Assembly (NCBI GenBank): GCA_009910795.1 | Contig: VMEE01000019.1 | Coordinates: 130,701 to 194,700 of the forward strand | Origin: Dehalobacter sp. CP | GTDB lineage: Bacteria; Bacillota_B; Desulfitobacteriia; Desulfitobacteriales; Syntrophobotulaceae | DNA length: 64,000 bases | Direction of reading: 5' to 3' | In this document: positions 54,014 through 63,107 of the stretch, one piece after another | How positions within the stretch are numbered: the stretch's first letter is position 1 | How the letters are laid out: each line of letters begins with the position of its first letter | The notes under the pieces: model-generated | What the model saw: only the letters and a program-made list of their open reading frames with translations | Database searches by the model: none | What the model was told of the DNA's origin: nothing | Made by a program: the position numbers and the translations under genes

Positions 54014-55423
54014 ATGATACGATTTGGAACAGACGGTTGGCGGGGGATTATAAGCGAAGATTTTACCTTTAATAATGTGCGCCTGGTCGCCGAAGGAATA
54101 GCAAACTATGTGAACGGTCGTGAAGAAGCGGGCAAAGGCATCGTTGTTGGATATGATGCGCGTTTTTTGTCAGCGGAGTATGCGGGTGACTGTGCGGCTG
54201 TGCTGGCCAGCAAAGGGGTTAAGGTCTGGCTAGCCGACAGTATCCTGCCGACGCCGGCGCTAAGTTGGAAGGTCAAAGATTGTGCAGCTGCCGGTGGGGT
54301 GATGATAACTGCCAGTCATAATCCAGGGGAGTATAACGGTCTCAAATTCAAGGCTTCTTATGGCGGTTCTGCTTCTCCTGAAATCATCATGGAGATTGAA
54401 AAGTGTATCCGCCAACTGGAAGCTGGCGGACAAACATTTTCCAAGGTTGCCTTGTCGTCAGATGTGGAATATTTCTCACCCTGGGAGTCCTATCTGGAAC
54501 ATGTTAAGGCCATGCTGAACCCAAAGATGATGGCCGGCTTTAAAGGGAAAATTGTCTTCGACGTCATGCATGGTGCCGCAATGGGTTATCCGAACGAACT
54601 GGCAAAAAGCTACGGGCTGAATATGGTCGAGGTGCACAGCGAGTTCAATCCTTCCTTTGGCGGTATAAACCCGGAGCCCATAGAGAAGAACCTGGATGCC
54701 CTGAGGCAGGCGATGAAAGAACATAAGGCCAGTATCGGCCTGGCGACCGACGGCGACGGTGATCGTATCGGAGCAATGGATGCTGATGGCCGCTTCATCA
54801 ATCCCCATCAAATTATGGCCCTCTTGATAAAATATCTTGTCGAGAAGCGTGGATGGAACGGCGGTGTGGCGCAGACGCTGACGGTATCCGAACTGGTGAA
54901 GCGAATGGCCAAAAAGCACGGTCTGAAACTTTACGAAACACCGGTTGGCTTTAAGTACATCACGACATTGATGCTGAACGAAGATATTCTAATCGGTGGT
55001 GAGGAGTCGGGCGGTATAGGATTAAAAAATTATATCCCCGAACGGGATGGATTACTGTTGGGATTTCTTTTGATTGAGATAGTGGCTGCTTATGGCAAGA
55101 CATTGGGGCAACTGCTTAATGAGATGATGGAGGAACTGGGTTGGTGCTATTATGACCGCGAAGACCTGCACCTGGAAACAGATAAAAAGGTACGGCTGAT
55201 GAAGGAGCTGGCTGATAATCCACCGAAGACGCTGGATGGGCTGGAAGTCTTGGCAAGCAATAGTTCGGATGGATGCAAGCTTTATTTGGAGGACAGCTGG
55301 GTGATGTTTCGAGCATCAGGAACAGAGCCTGTTGTACGTATCTACGCAGAGTCTAATAATCCCCAGCGGTTGCAGGAACTACTAAATAAAGGAATTGACT
55401 ATGCCAGAAACGGGTGCAATTAG
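54014..55423 (+). CDS. Phosphomannomutase/phosphoglucomutase
   Basis: A 469-residue alpha-D-phosphohexomutase. The catalytic phosphoserine is in MITASHNPGEYNG, the metal loop in ATDGDGDRIGAMD, the sugar loop in GGEESGGIG and the phosphate site in FRASGTEPVVRIYAES. The ATG at 54014 is set by GAGGGGG; an upstream TTG lies inside the transaldolase gene. It supplies mannose-1-phosphate (or glucose-1-phosphate) for ManC. It is the last gene of the operon. Confidence 0.92.
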   Translation: MIRFGTDGWRGIISEDFTFNNVRLVAEGIANYVNGREEAGKGIVVGYDARFLSAEYAGDCAAVLASKGVKVWLADSILPTPALSWKVKDCAAAGGVMITASHNPGEYNGLKFKASYGGSASPEIIMEIEKCIRQLEAGGQTFSKVALSSDVEYFSPWESYLEHVKAMLNPKMMAGFKGKIVFDVMHGAAMGYPNELAKSYGLNMVEVHSEFNPSFGGINPEPIEKNLDALRQAMKEHKASIGLATDGDGDRIGAMDADGRFINPHQIMALLIKYLVEKRGWNGGVAQTLTVSELVKRMAKKHGLKLYETPVGFKYITTLMLNEDILIGGEESGGIGLKNYIPERDGLLLGFLLIEIVAAYGKTLGQLLNEMMEELGWCYYDREDLHLETDKKVRLMKELADNPPKTLDGLEVLASNSSDGCKLYLEDSWVMFRASGTEPVVRIYAESNNPQRLQELLNKGIDYARNGCN

Positions 55424-55553
55424 AGTTCTCAAACTCCACGTACAAATGGTTATTACTAGGTAAAAGTCGATTACCATTCAGAATAGATTTGTTAAAAATG
55501 GGTGATAGAGTTTTTGTAATAGAAATGTCAAAGGTTTACACAGAGATTTTAAA

Positions 55554-55597
55554 GAGTATAGGAATTCCTCAAAATTTAGGAGAGAATTCCTATACTC
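55554..55597 (-). terminator. Perfect 14-base inverted repeat between converging genes
   Basis: GAGTATAGGAATTC (55554-55567) and GAATTCCTATACTC (55584-55597) with a 16-base loop. It lies 11 bases after the stop of the minus-strand gene, so it probably ends that transcript. Only a weak T run follows. Confidence 0.5.
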
Positions 55598-55607
55598 GAA
55601 TAGAAGT

Positions 55608-56150
55608 TTAGCCTACTACACCAGCTAATTTCACTTGCTCACTCGTCTTGTCAGTCGGTTTTAAGTAGTCATTTTGAGGGGGAGCATCGAATAATGAATC
55701 ATGTCCAAATATAGCAGCTGCGATAGTGGCAAGCATTCCGTACACAATATTACTAGCAACATAGGATAGATTGCTTGCCGCATCTTTAGGTTTAACACGA
55801 TTCTTGGGAACAACATTTGGAATGGCCGTAGCGATTGCGCCGATAGCAGTCCCAGATACGATTCCTTTAGTCACAAGTTTGTCGCGACCGCTTTGGGTCA
55901 AACGCTTAATAATGTAATTAGCTCCGATGATGCTAACGGCAGAGTTCATAATTAAGCCAAGAGCCTGTCCTTTCACGCTTTTTGCTTGACTCTTCGATAA
56001 AAACATTCCTGCCGCAGCTTCCCGATATGATCGTTTAGATATTCGTGCTCGCCTGGAAATTCCATCAACAAGAGTCATTCCTACCAAACCAATAATGCCT
56101 GAAACAATTGCAAGTGTTTCCCGATCTTTTATTTTCAGCAAAGTAATCAT
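55608..56150 (-). CDS. Membrane protein of unknown function
   Basis: A protein of about 180 residues with three hydrophobic stretches (AIVSGIIGLVGMTLVDGI, ALGLIMNSAVSIIGANYII and IVYGMLATIAAAIFG) and a Gly/Ala-rich centre. The AGGAGG is immediately before the first ATG, so translation may start at the TTG three codons later (56141). I do not recognise the family; similar text in clostridial genomes is annotated only as hypothetical. It is a single gene. Confidence 0.6.
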   Translation of the reverse strand: MITLLKIKDRETLAIVSGIIGLVGMTLVDGISRRARISKRSYREAAAGMFLSKSQAKSVKGQALGLIMNSAVSIIGANYIIKRLTQSGRDKLVTKGIVSGTAIGAIATAIPNVVPKNRVKPKDAASNLSYVASNIVYGMLATIAAAIFGHDSLFDAPPQNDYLKPTDKTSEQVKLAGVVG

Positions 56151-56430
56151 CCTCCTTTTCTAAATATTCTCTGATTAATGAAGACAAATTAATCATGGAA
56201 AATAATTTATTCATTGTAGATTGATACCAACAATAAATAAAAAAACAAGATAAAAATATGCTTTTCGGTTGATGTTGGTAGCGTTTTATACCATTATATG
56301 GATTTTAAGGGCTTTGTTTTAAGCTATTTTACTTGACTTTTCGGACAGTCTGACCATAATGGAAAAAAGCTTCATCAAAGATGAAACTAAAAAATATCAC
56401 AGAATAAATACAGCTTACATAAAATGGTAG

Positions 56431-56565
56431 TTGACAAAGCCATTACAACCATATAGAATATCTCTAAGCTTTCAAGACTGGCGGACATATAGGTTTAACC
56501 ATAAGGGATTGGAAGAGTTAAAATGTCGACCGCCTGGGCAATATAAATATTGTCCAGGTTTTTTA
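56431..56565 (+). promoter_or_regulatory. ZTP (pfl-motif) riboswitch, copy 1, with promoter and terminator
   Basis: Promoter TTGACA (56431-56436), 17 bases, TAGAAT (56454-56459). The aptamer from about 56475 has GACTGGCGGACA, the AGGTTTAACC loop, AGGGATTGGAAG and CGACCGCCTGGGCA, the pfl-motif core. CCTGGGCAATAT then pairs with ATATTGTCCAGG before TTTTTT, so ligand binding should prevent termination. It matches copy 2 (57732-57867) closely, but no gene follows directly: foreign sequence begins at 56573. The stretch 56151-56430 shows no gene. Confidence 0.85.
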
Positions 56566-56572
56566 TTTTCTG

Positions 56573-56880
56573 GCGTGCCCAGCTAAGCACGCATTATCTA
56601 GCTGGTGAAAGTCCAGTCGGGGTAAGCGCCAGGGCGCCCCGTAGCTAGGATGCCTGAGTAGAGAGAAATCTGTGTGTAGAAGCGCATCAACAGAAGTGCC
56701 AAAAGGATGTTCGGACAGACATAAGCGGAGCTTTTGGGTCGGGATATCGTCACGAATATGTAAAACTACCTTTTTCCTGGTTTGCCGTTTAAGAAGCTTG
56801 AAAGCATTGTAAGCGTTCTGTTTTACTGCCGTTTGTACATTGAAGCAACAGGTGAAAAAAATAAAAGGTGGATTGATAAG
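56573..56880 (+). ncRNA. Relic of a mobile-element structured RNA
   Basis: A G/C-rich, hairpin-dense block of about 300 bases that interrupts the similarity between the two riboswitch regions. It opens with GCGTGC...GCACGC, then GCTGGTGAAAGTCCAGTCGGGG, GCGCCAGGGCGC and CAGACATAAGCGGAGC. The GGTGAAAGTCC-type text suggests a HEARO/IsrB-IscB omega-RNA or a group II intron domain I. The first five bases do not fit the GUGYG of introns. No nuclease or reverse transcriptase gene remains; the next gene is the DUF421 protein. Confidence 0.5.
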
Positions 56881-56959
56881 GCATTTGGTGTATAATTCTC
56901 TGTCTTTGAATGTATAATACGCATAATAATTGGGTCGAGTTATACAGGGGGCGGCTACT

Positions 56960-57682
56960 ATGAACGATAATATCATCGGTATTTTAGATATTGTGCTCAG
57001 AAGCATACTTTCAGTTATTATCTTATTTTTGTTAACTCACTTATTGGGAAAAAAACAACTCTCTCAATTAAGTTTTTTTGATTACACAATAGGCATTTCT
57101 ATTGGTTCTATTGCTGCATCTTTAGCAATCGATAATGAAATTCCTTATTTACATGGAATACTCGGAATTCTTATTTATGGTAGCTTTGTATTACTGTCTT
57201 CTTATGTATCCCGGAGAAGTATCCGTGCCAGAAAGTTTTTATGTGGAGTGCCGACAATTTTAATACAGAATGGCAAATTGATCGAACAAAACTTAAAGAA
57301 AGCCAGATTTCATATCAATGAAGTAATGGAGGAATGCAGGAACAAAGGTGCATTTAGTATTAGCGATGTAGAAAACGCAATCCTTGAGACAAGCGGCCAA
57401 GTCAGTATTCAACTTAAAGCACAAAGACAACCTATAACACCTGAAGATATGAATATAAATACTTCCGCTAAAGGCATTGCTGCCAACCTGATTATTGACG
57501 GAACAGTCTTAAAAAAACATCTCAGCCTTGTGAACCGGGATGAAAAGTGGTTAACTCATGAATTGAAGAAACAAAAGGTTAATTCGGCGCAAGAAGTATT
57601 ACTGGGGTCTCTTGATTATGACGGCACATTACATATAGACCTAAAAAACAATGATCCAGTCCCTTTTGACGTACTTGAATAG
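56960..57682 (+). CDS. DUF421 (YetF-like) membrane protein
   Basis: A 240-residue protein. Three N-terminal membrane helices (VLRSILSVIILFLLTHLLGKKQLSQLSFFDYTIGISIGSIAA) are followed by a cytoplasmic domain with GVPTILIQNGKLIEQNLKKA and the DUF421 sequence GAFSISDVENAILETSGQ. GGGGGCGG is the ribosome site for the ATG at 56960. The C-terminal part (VNRDEKWLTHELKKQ, LLGSLDYDGTLHIDLK) is the usual YetF-like extension. YetF proteins are envelope or spore-related in Bacillus; function is otherwise unclear. Confidence 0.85.
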   Translation: MNDNIIGILDIVLRSILSVIILFLLTHLLGKKQLSQLSFFDYTIGISIGSIAASLAIDNEIPYLHGILGILIYGSFVLLSSYVSRRSIRARKFLCGVPTILIQNGKLIEQNLKKARFHINEVMEECRNKGAFSISDVENAILETSGQVSIQLKAQRQPITPEDMNINTSAKGIAANLIIDGTVLKKHLSLVNRDEKWLTHELKKQKVNSAQEVLLGSLDYDGTLHIDLKNNDPVPFDVLE

Positions 57683-57731
57683 CGTATTCTGTTCGCACTT
57701 TGAATAAACATAGCTCCATATAAACGGGTAA

Positions 57732-57867
57732 TTGACAAAGTCATTACATCCGTAATAGAATATCGGTAAGCTTCCAAGACTGGCGGACATATGGGTTTAA
57801 CCATAAGGGATTGGAAGAATTCAAACGTCGACCGCCTGGGCAGTATAAATATTGTCCAGGTTTTTTT
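57732..57867 (+). promoter_or_regulatory. ZTP (pfl-motif) riboswitch, copy 2, controlling pflB-pflA
   Basis: Promoter TTGACA (57732-57737), 18 bases, TAGAAT (57756-57761). The aptamer at about 57776-57842 has GACTGGCGGACA, GGGTTTAACC, AGGGATTGGAAG and CGACCGCCTGGGCA. The 3' part of the aptamer is also the 5' arm of the terminator CCTGGGCAGTAT/ATTGTCCAGG with TTTTTTT. Binding of ZTP, which builds up when 10-formyl-tetrahydrofolate is short, should allow read-through into the formate-producing pflB 55 bases downstream. Confidence 0.9.
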
Positions 57868-57921
57868 ATTTTCTGAGTCACCCTCATAAAATTCAGAATC
57901 TGGCAAATTAGGGGGGTTAAA

Positions 57922-60156
57922 ATGATGAATAATACAGGATGGGAAAACTTCAAAGACGGCAGATGGCAGCAGGAAATTGATGTCAGGGATTTCATACAAG
58001 CAAATTACCAGCCTTATGAAGGAGATGAAACTTTTTTAACGGAGGTAACGAACCGGACTCAGCATATTCTAGAGAAACTTTCAAGGCTGCAAAAGCTTGA
58101 GAAGGAATTCGGCGGCGTGCTGGATATCGATACCTCAACGGTTTCTTCATTGCTAAGCTATGCCCCGGGCTATCTGGACAAGGAAAAGGAACTCATCGTT
58201 GGCATTCAGACCAACAGGCCGTTAAAAAGAGGAGTCAATCCTTTTGGCGGGATCAATATGGCCAGGAAGGCCTGCAAGGCCTATGGTTATACCATGGATG
58301 AGAAAATCGAAAGAGAGTTCTTTTACAAGACGACGCACAATGACGGTGTTTTCCGTGTCTACACCGATGAAATGAAGGAAGCCCGCAGGAGCGGAATAAT
58401 TACTGGACTGCCGGATGCCTATGGACGCGGAAGGATCATCGGCGACTACAGGCGTGTAGCACTATATGGCGTTGACAGGCTGATTGCAGGGAAAAAAGAA
58501 GATAAGCGTAAAAAGGGTCAGTTGCTGATGGACATGGAGAATATCAAAGTAAGCGAGGAATTGTACAAGCAGATCGATTTTTTAGAAAAGCTTAAAAAGA
58601 TGGCGGAGCTTTACGGTTTCGATATATCCCAACCGGCCGTAGATTTTAAAGAGGCGGTTCAGTGGTTATATTTTGGCTATCTTGGCGCGATTAAGGAGCA
58701 GAACGGTGCCGCCATGTCCCTGGGAAGGGTTAGCACATTTCTGGATATCTATGCTCAGCGGGATATTGATCAGCAAAGATTGACTGAACGGCAGGTCCAG
58801 GAGATCATAGACGATTTCATCATTAAACTGAGAATGGCCCGGCATCTTCGGACACCAGAATACAATGAGCTTTTTGCCGGGGATCCCATGTGGATCACGG
58901 AGGCTATCGGAGGTATGGGCGAGGACGGAAGGACGCTGGTTACTAAAATGTCCTACCGTTTCTTGCATACGCTATATAATCTAGGACTGGCACCCGAGCC
59001 TAACCTAACTGTGCTGTGGTCCGCGGCGCTGCCGGAGGCTTTTAAACGTTATTGCGCCAAGGTGTCTATCGATACCGACTCTATACAGTATGAGAACGAC
59101 GATGTAATGCGCACTTTATATAGGGATGACTATGGGATCGCCTGTTGCGTATCGGCGATGAAGATAGGCAAGCAAATGCAGTATTTCGGAGCACGCTGCA
59201 ACCTGCCAAAGATGTTGCTTATGGCTTTAAACGGCGGAAGGGATGAAATCACCGGCAAACAGGTCGGGCCTGTATCCGAAGGGGTTAAGGCCGGTTTACT
59301 GGAATACGGGGATGTCATGAAGCGGTTCGCTTTTTATCAGGGATGGCTCACCAGGCTGTATGTTAATACCATGAATGTCATCCATTATATGCATGACCAG
59401 TATGCCTACGAAAAGCTGCAGATGGCATTGCATGACACGGATGTCGAACGCTTCATGGCTTTCGGAATCGCCGGACTTTCCGTGGTTGCGGATTCTTTGA
59501 GTGCGATTAGATATGCCAAGGTCCGGGCAGTCAGAAACGAAAAAGGCCTGATCCAGGACTTTGAAATAGATGGAGAATACCCACGGTTCGGCAATGATGA
59601 CGACCGTGTGGACTTGATTGCTGCAGAGCTGACAGAGGATTTTATCGGGGAGCTGAGAAAGACGTCTGCTTACAGGAACGCCGTGCACACCCTTTCGGTG
59701 TTGACAATTACCTCCAATGTGGTCTACGGTAAAAAGACAGGTGCAACCCCGGACGGAAGGAAAAAGGGCGAAGCGTTTGCTCCCGGTGCTAATCCGATGC
59801 ATAACAGAGAGGCAAACGGGGCGCTTGCATCGTTGAATTCTGTTTCAAAGCTTCCGTATGAAGCCTGCCGGGACGGGATATCCTGTACTTTTTCCATAAC
59901 TCCTTCCACCATCGGCAAGAACTGTGAGGAACAGAAGAGCAACCTGGTAGCGGTCTTAGACGGTTATTTTGATATGAAGGCCCATCACATCAATGTTAAC
60001 GTTTTGAACCGTGAACAACTGATTGACGCTATGGAGCATCCGGAACGTTATCCTAACCTGACGATACGCGTATCGGGTTATGCAGTCAACTTCAACAAGC
60101 TAAGCCGCCAGCAGCAGCAGGAGGTCATCAACAGGACCTACCATGAAAGGCTATGA
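57922..60156 (+). CDS. pflB: Formate C-acetyltransferase (pyruvate formate-lyase)
   Basis: A 744-residue glycyl radical enzyme converting pyruvate and CoA to acetyl-CoA and formate. The adjacent catalytic cysteines are 408 and 409 in GIACCVSAM and the radical Gly is at about 719 in RVSGYAVNF. Two neighbouring Cys, rather than one, marks true PFL over other glycyl radical enzymes. The ribosome site is AGGGGGG. It is preceded by a ZTP riboswitch and followed 12 bases later by its activase. Formate can feed 10-formyl-tetrahydrofolate for purine synthesis. Confidence 0.95.
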   Translation: MMNNTGWENFKDGRWQQEIDVRDFIQANYQPYEGDETFLTEVTNRTQHILEKLSRLQKLEKEFGGVLDIDTSTVSSLLSYAPGYLDKEKELIVGIQTNRPLKRGVNPFGGINMARKACKAYGYTMDEKIEREFFYKTTHNDGVFRVYTDEMKEARRSGIITGLPDAYGRGRIIGDYRRVALYGVDRLIAGKKEDKRKKGQLLMDMENIKVSEELYKQIDFLEKLKKMAELYGFDISQPAVDFKEAVQWLYFGYLGAIKEQNGAAMSLGRVSTFLDIYAQRDIDQQRLTERQVQEIIDDFIIKLRMARHLRTPEYNELFAGDPMWITEAIGGMGEDGRTLVTKMSYRFLHTLYNLGLAPEPNLTVLWSAALPEAFKRYCAKVSIDTDSIQYENDDVMRTLYRDDYGIACCVSAMKIGKQMQYFGARCNLPKMLLMALNGGRDEITGKQVGPVSEGVKAGLLEYGDVMKRFAFYQGWLTRLYVNTMNVIHYMHDQYAYEKLQMALHDTDVERFMAFGIAGLSVVADSLSAIRYAKVRAVRNEKGLIQDFEIDGEYPRFGNDDDRVDLIAAELTEDFIGELRKTSAYRNAVHTLSVLTITSNVVYGKKTGATPDGRKKGEAFAPGANPMHNREANGALASLNSVSKLPYEACRDGISCTFSITPSTIGKNCEEQKSNLVAVLDGYFDMKAHHINVNVLNREQLIDAMEHPERYPNLTIRVSGYAVNFNKLSRQQQQEVINRTYHERL

Positions 60157-60168
60157 GGCAGTAAGCAG

Positions 60169-60936
60169 ATGAGCGGCAAGACGGAAGAAATAGAAAAGAC
60201 GGGAAGGATACACTCCATTGAGACCCTTGGAGGAGCGGATGGACCTGGATTGAGAATGGTTATTTTCATGCAGGGATGTCCATTGCGCTGTATCTATTGC
60301 CATAATCCCGATACTTGGGATAGGAATGGGGGGAGGGAGTTCACTGCGGAAGCTTTGGTGCAAAAAGCGATGCATTACCGCACTTACTTTGGCCGGGAAG
60401 GCGGTGTCACGCTTTCCGGCGGAGAGCCGCTTATGCAGCCCCTTTTTGCGGCAGAACTGTTCAAACAGCTTAAAAAGGCTGATATCAACACGGCTCTGGA
60501 TACTGCCGGCACAATACCGTCGGAGGATGTAGCCAAGGTGCTGGCAAATACCGACACGGTTCTGCTGGATATCAAAATGCCGGATCAAGAGCGGTATGAT
60601 CAATATATCGGAGGCAGTCTAAGTACGACAATGAATTTTCTGCATGCGGCTTCGGCGGCAGGCTGCCGGATATGGATACGGCATGTGGTAGTACCGGGCA
60701 TCAACGACAAGAAAGATGATATCGTCAGCCTGTGCAGTCTTATTTATGATAGCGGAGTAGCTGTGGAACGAATGGAACTGCTACCTTATCACAAGATGGG
60801 TATTGAAAAATATAAGCTACTGGGACTGTCATACCGGCTAGCCGAGGTTCAGGAACTCGGAGAAGGAAGACTTGCCAAGCTGCTGGAGTATTGTTTGGAA
60901 GAACTGCCGGAACTGTTCCGGGCTATTAAAAAATGA
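60169..60936 (+). CDS. pflA: Pyruvate formate-lyase activating enzyme
   Basis: A 255-residue radical SAM enzyme with the CxxxCxxC cluster as Cys37, Cys41 and Cys44 (QGCPLRCIYCHNP). GGVTLSGGEPL and LLDIKMPD are typical of PFL activases. It makes the glycyl radical on PflB using SAM and reduced ferredoxin or flavodoxin. It is the second gene of the riboswitch-controlled unit. Confidence 0.95.
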   Translation: MSGKTEEIEKTGRIHSIETLGGADGPGLRMVIFMQGCPLRCIYCHNPDTWDRNGGREFTAEALVQKAMHYRTYFGREGGVTLSGGEPLMQPLFAAELFKQLKKADINTALDTAGTIPSEDVAKVLANTDTVLLDIKMPDQERYDQYIGGSLSTTMNFLHAASAAGCRIWIRHVVVPGINDKKDDIVSLCSLIYDSGVAVERMELLPYHKMGIEKYKLLGLSYRLAEVQELGEGRLAKLLEYCLEELPELFRAIKK

Positions 60937-61027
60937 AAACGTTAAACGGAGCTCTTCTAATATCCGAATAATTAAATGCCTTAATGGATATCCTAAGCTT
61001 GCATATAATATAAAGGGGATTGCAGTA

Positions 61028-61507
61028 ATGCCAATTTTTTTGTTGCATCCGTTTTATGCTGTGACTTTTACTTTGCTCTTAATCGTCATTGTACCTAAAA
61101 AAGATATTCGACGATTATCTTTGTTTGGTGTCGTTTTAGGTGGAATGATGGATTCTATTGTCCACGCTTTCGGGTATTTTACTGGATTATTTTATTGGAC
61201 GAATTTTGGTCCTTTTGGCTTCATCGGTGTTCATCTTTTTGCCAACATTGCCTGGACGGCGTTTTTCATCATCTATTTTTATTATTTACCAAGACAAAAG
61301 CCGTTTTATTATATTTCTATCGCAGCAGGAGTGTTTGCTTCGATCTTATACTATAATCTATTGCTTGATATAGGGATTTTCGAAGCTTTCAGCAGATTAA
61401 TTCTGCCGCTGATTGGTTTTACGGTCTGGTTTTCGGTTGCTACCTGGGCATTTTTAAAATGGAACCATTTCGTCGATGGTAAAAGCAGAGAGAAAATGGT
61501 TCCCTAA
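61028..61507 (+). CDS. Small multi-pass membrane protein
   Basis: A 159-residue protein with four or five hydrophobic segments, rich in Phe and Tyr. The ATG at 61028 has AAAGGGGAT upstream; earlier in-frame starts lie within pflA and are disfavoured. The text MPIFLLHPFYAVTFTLLLIVIVPKKDIRR and TNFGPFGFIGVHLFANIAW resembles small membrane proteins of spore-forming clostridia of unknown function. It could be part of the pfl transcript, since no terminator is seen in the 91-base gap. Confidence 0.6.
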   Translation: MPIFLLHPFYAVTFTLLLIVIVPKKDIRRLSLFGVVLGGMMDSIVHAFGYFTGLFYWTNFGPFGFIGVHLFANIAWTAFFIIYFYYLPRQKPFYYISIAAGVFASILYYNLLLDIGIFEAFSRLILPLIGFTVWFSVATWAFLKWNHFVDGKSREKMVP

Positions 61508-61540
61508 TAATTTATTTTGCAAAGTATAAGGTGGTTGGCC

Positions 61541-62713
61541 TTGGAAAATACCCATAATTTTTTTATCCCTAAAACCAATTTAATCGGCGTTGGGGCAATT
61601 AAGGATCTTCCTAATCAATTATTGTCCTGGAAATTAAGTAAAGCGTTGATTGTGACTGATAAGAATATGATCAAACTTGGGTATGTTGAAAATATTGAAA
61701 AGATACTGAAGAGTCTATTTATTTCCTACGATATTTTTGACGGGATTTTACATCCCAATCCGACAGTACCTTTTGTTGAGGACGGATTAAGATATTTTAA
61801 GCACGGCTGGAATGTCTTTAAACGAGACTATAAATTAATCATTTCTATCGGCGGCGGCACAAATCATGATTGTGCAAAAGCGATTGCTGCAGTCGCTGTA
61901 AACGGTGGCTCCATTACAGACTATGAAGGATATAACAAAATAACCAAACCGATGATCCCTCTTATTACAATCAACACAACGGCTGGTTCCGCAGCAGAAG
62001 TAACACATACCGCAATCGTCACGGACAATACAAGAAAGGTGAAAATGGTAATCACTTCAGCTTTATTGACACCGTTTATATCCGTAAACGATCCAATTTT
62101 TATGACCACGATGCCGAAGGAAGTAACATCTAGTTCTGGAATTGATGTTGTCTCGCATGCGATAGAAGCGTTTGTTTCGACAGAAGCATTTCCGATTACA
62201 GATGTTTTGGCTTTGGATGCACTGAGGTTGTCATTTGAGTACTTACCGAGAGCCTATGAGAACGGCAATGATTTGGAAGCCAGAGAAAAAATGATGTATG
62301 CAAATATTATGGCAGGACTTGCCTTTAATAGCGCCGGTCTGGGCTATGTGCATGCAATGGCGCATCAGCTGGGCGGTTTTTATAATGGGGCTCATGGATT
62401 CAATAATGCTGCTCTACTGCCTCATGTTTTTAGATTCAATTCTACGGCGATACCGGAGCATCGGATTCTGAAATTATGCGAAGCTATGGGGACGGTTACA
62501 CATCGTAAGGAGCAAGCAATAAATATTATTATCGAATCGATTAAACATTTGTCTTCTGTAATTGGTATTTCCGAAAAACTATCTATGATGGGTCTTAAGG
62601 AAGGTGATATTGAAAAACTGGCCAATAATGCGATAAAAGATATTTGCACGTTAACAAACCCCAGGCAGGGATCGGTTGAAGATATCATTAATATCTACCA
62701 AGCTGCATTATAA
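61541..62713 (+). CDS. Iron-containing alcohol dehydrogenase
   Basis: A 390-residue group III alcohol dehydrogenase. The TTG at 61541 behind AAGGTGG gives MENTHNFFIPKTNLIGVGAI, matching family starts. GGGTNHDCAK binds NAD, and the metal ligands lie in HAIEAFVS, HAMAHQLGG and AHGFNNA. It interconverts alcohols and aldehydes with NAD(P)H; ethanol, butanol or 1,3-propanediol types share these motifs. With PFL upstream it could dispose of reducing power as ethanol, which is an inference. Confidence 0.92.
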   Translation: MENTHNFFIPKTNLIGVGAIKDLPNQLLSWKLSKALIVTDKNMIKLGYVENIEKILKSLFISYDIFDGILHPNPTVPFVEDGLRYFKHGWNVFKRDYKLIISIGGGTNHDCAKAIAAVAVNGGSITDYEGYNKITKPMIPLITINTTAGSAAEVTHTAIVTDNTRKVKMVITSALLTPFISVNDPIFMTTMPKEVTSSSGIDVVSHAIEAFVSTEAFPITDVLALDALRLSFEYLPRAYENGNDLEAREKMMYANIMAGLAFNSAGLGYVHAMAHQLGGFYNGAHGFNNAALLPHVFRFNSTAIPEHRILKLCEAMGTVTHRKEQAINIIIESIKHLSSVIGISEKLSMMGLKEGDIEKLANNAIKDICTLTNPRQGSVEDIINIYQAAL

Positions 62714-62859
62714 AGCTCCTTAACTCTTTTTGCCGAAAAATACAGTTTCTTAAGCTTTTCAACGGCCTTCTAAGGGGTTTATTTTTCTTTTAGGTTATTG
62801 TTTTCAGGGGTTAATATGGTCCAGACTTAGGGCTAAGACACCCTCTATCAGCCCCTATT

Positions 62860-62890
62860 AAAAAAGATCCTGGATTTTAAACCCAGGGTC
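62860..62890 (-). terminator. Terminator of the carD operon
   Basis: On the minus strand GACCCTGG and CCAGGATC pair (one wobble) and are followed by TTTTTT (62860-62865), about 50 bases after the small gene downstream of carD. Confidence 0.75.
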
Positions 62891-62941
62891 TTGGGAAAAG
62901 AGCTATGAATATACTTAAAATCGCTGGTGGTGTGGTATAAT

Positions 62942-63106
62942 TTAAGCTTCTTTGGTTTTGTCTAAACCAAACTGCTCTGCGTATTTGTTGTATAAGATTA
63001 GATCAAATCTGCCATTTTTTTCTGCTGATGGTTTTATGTCGATCAGAAACTGAAGTTTTTGTTTTTTCGATAAATAACTAAAATCATACCAAGTATATGG
63101 TTTCAA
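62942..63106 (-). CDS. Small protein of 54 residues, second gene after carD
   Basis: The frame starts at TTG, one base after the carD stop, with AGGAGG at the end of carD about nine bases upstream. It reads MKPYTWYDFSYLSKKQKLQF, ending in YAEQFGLDKTKEA. The charged, helical text and tight coupling to carD indicate a real gene. The transcript ends at a terminator at 62860-62890. The family is not recognised. A regulatory partner of CarD is possible from context only. Confidence 0.6.
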   Translation of the reverse strand: MKPYTWYDFSYLSKKQKLQFLIDIKPSAEKNGRFDLILYNKYAEQFGLDKTKEA

Positions 63107-63107
63107 A

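Noticed and set aside
55414..55611. A 65-codon frame overlapping the phosphomannomutase end
   Set aside because: No proper ribosome site, and it runs through the 14-base inverted repeat that looks like a terminator; composition is not protein-like at the start.
56573..56880. Firm call as a group II intron
   Set aside because: The 5' bases GTGCC do not fit GUGYG, there is no domain V or reverse transcriptase, and an omega-RNA reading fits as well; kept only as an unspecified relic.
56563..57006. A 147-codon minus-strand frame
   Set aside because: It is the complement of the structured-RNA relic and of the DUF421 start; text is unlike a protein and there is no ribosome site.
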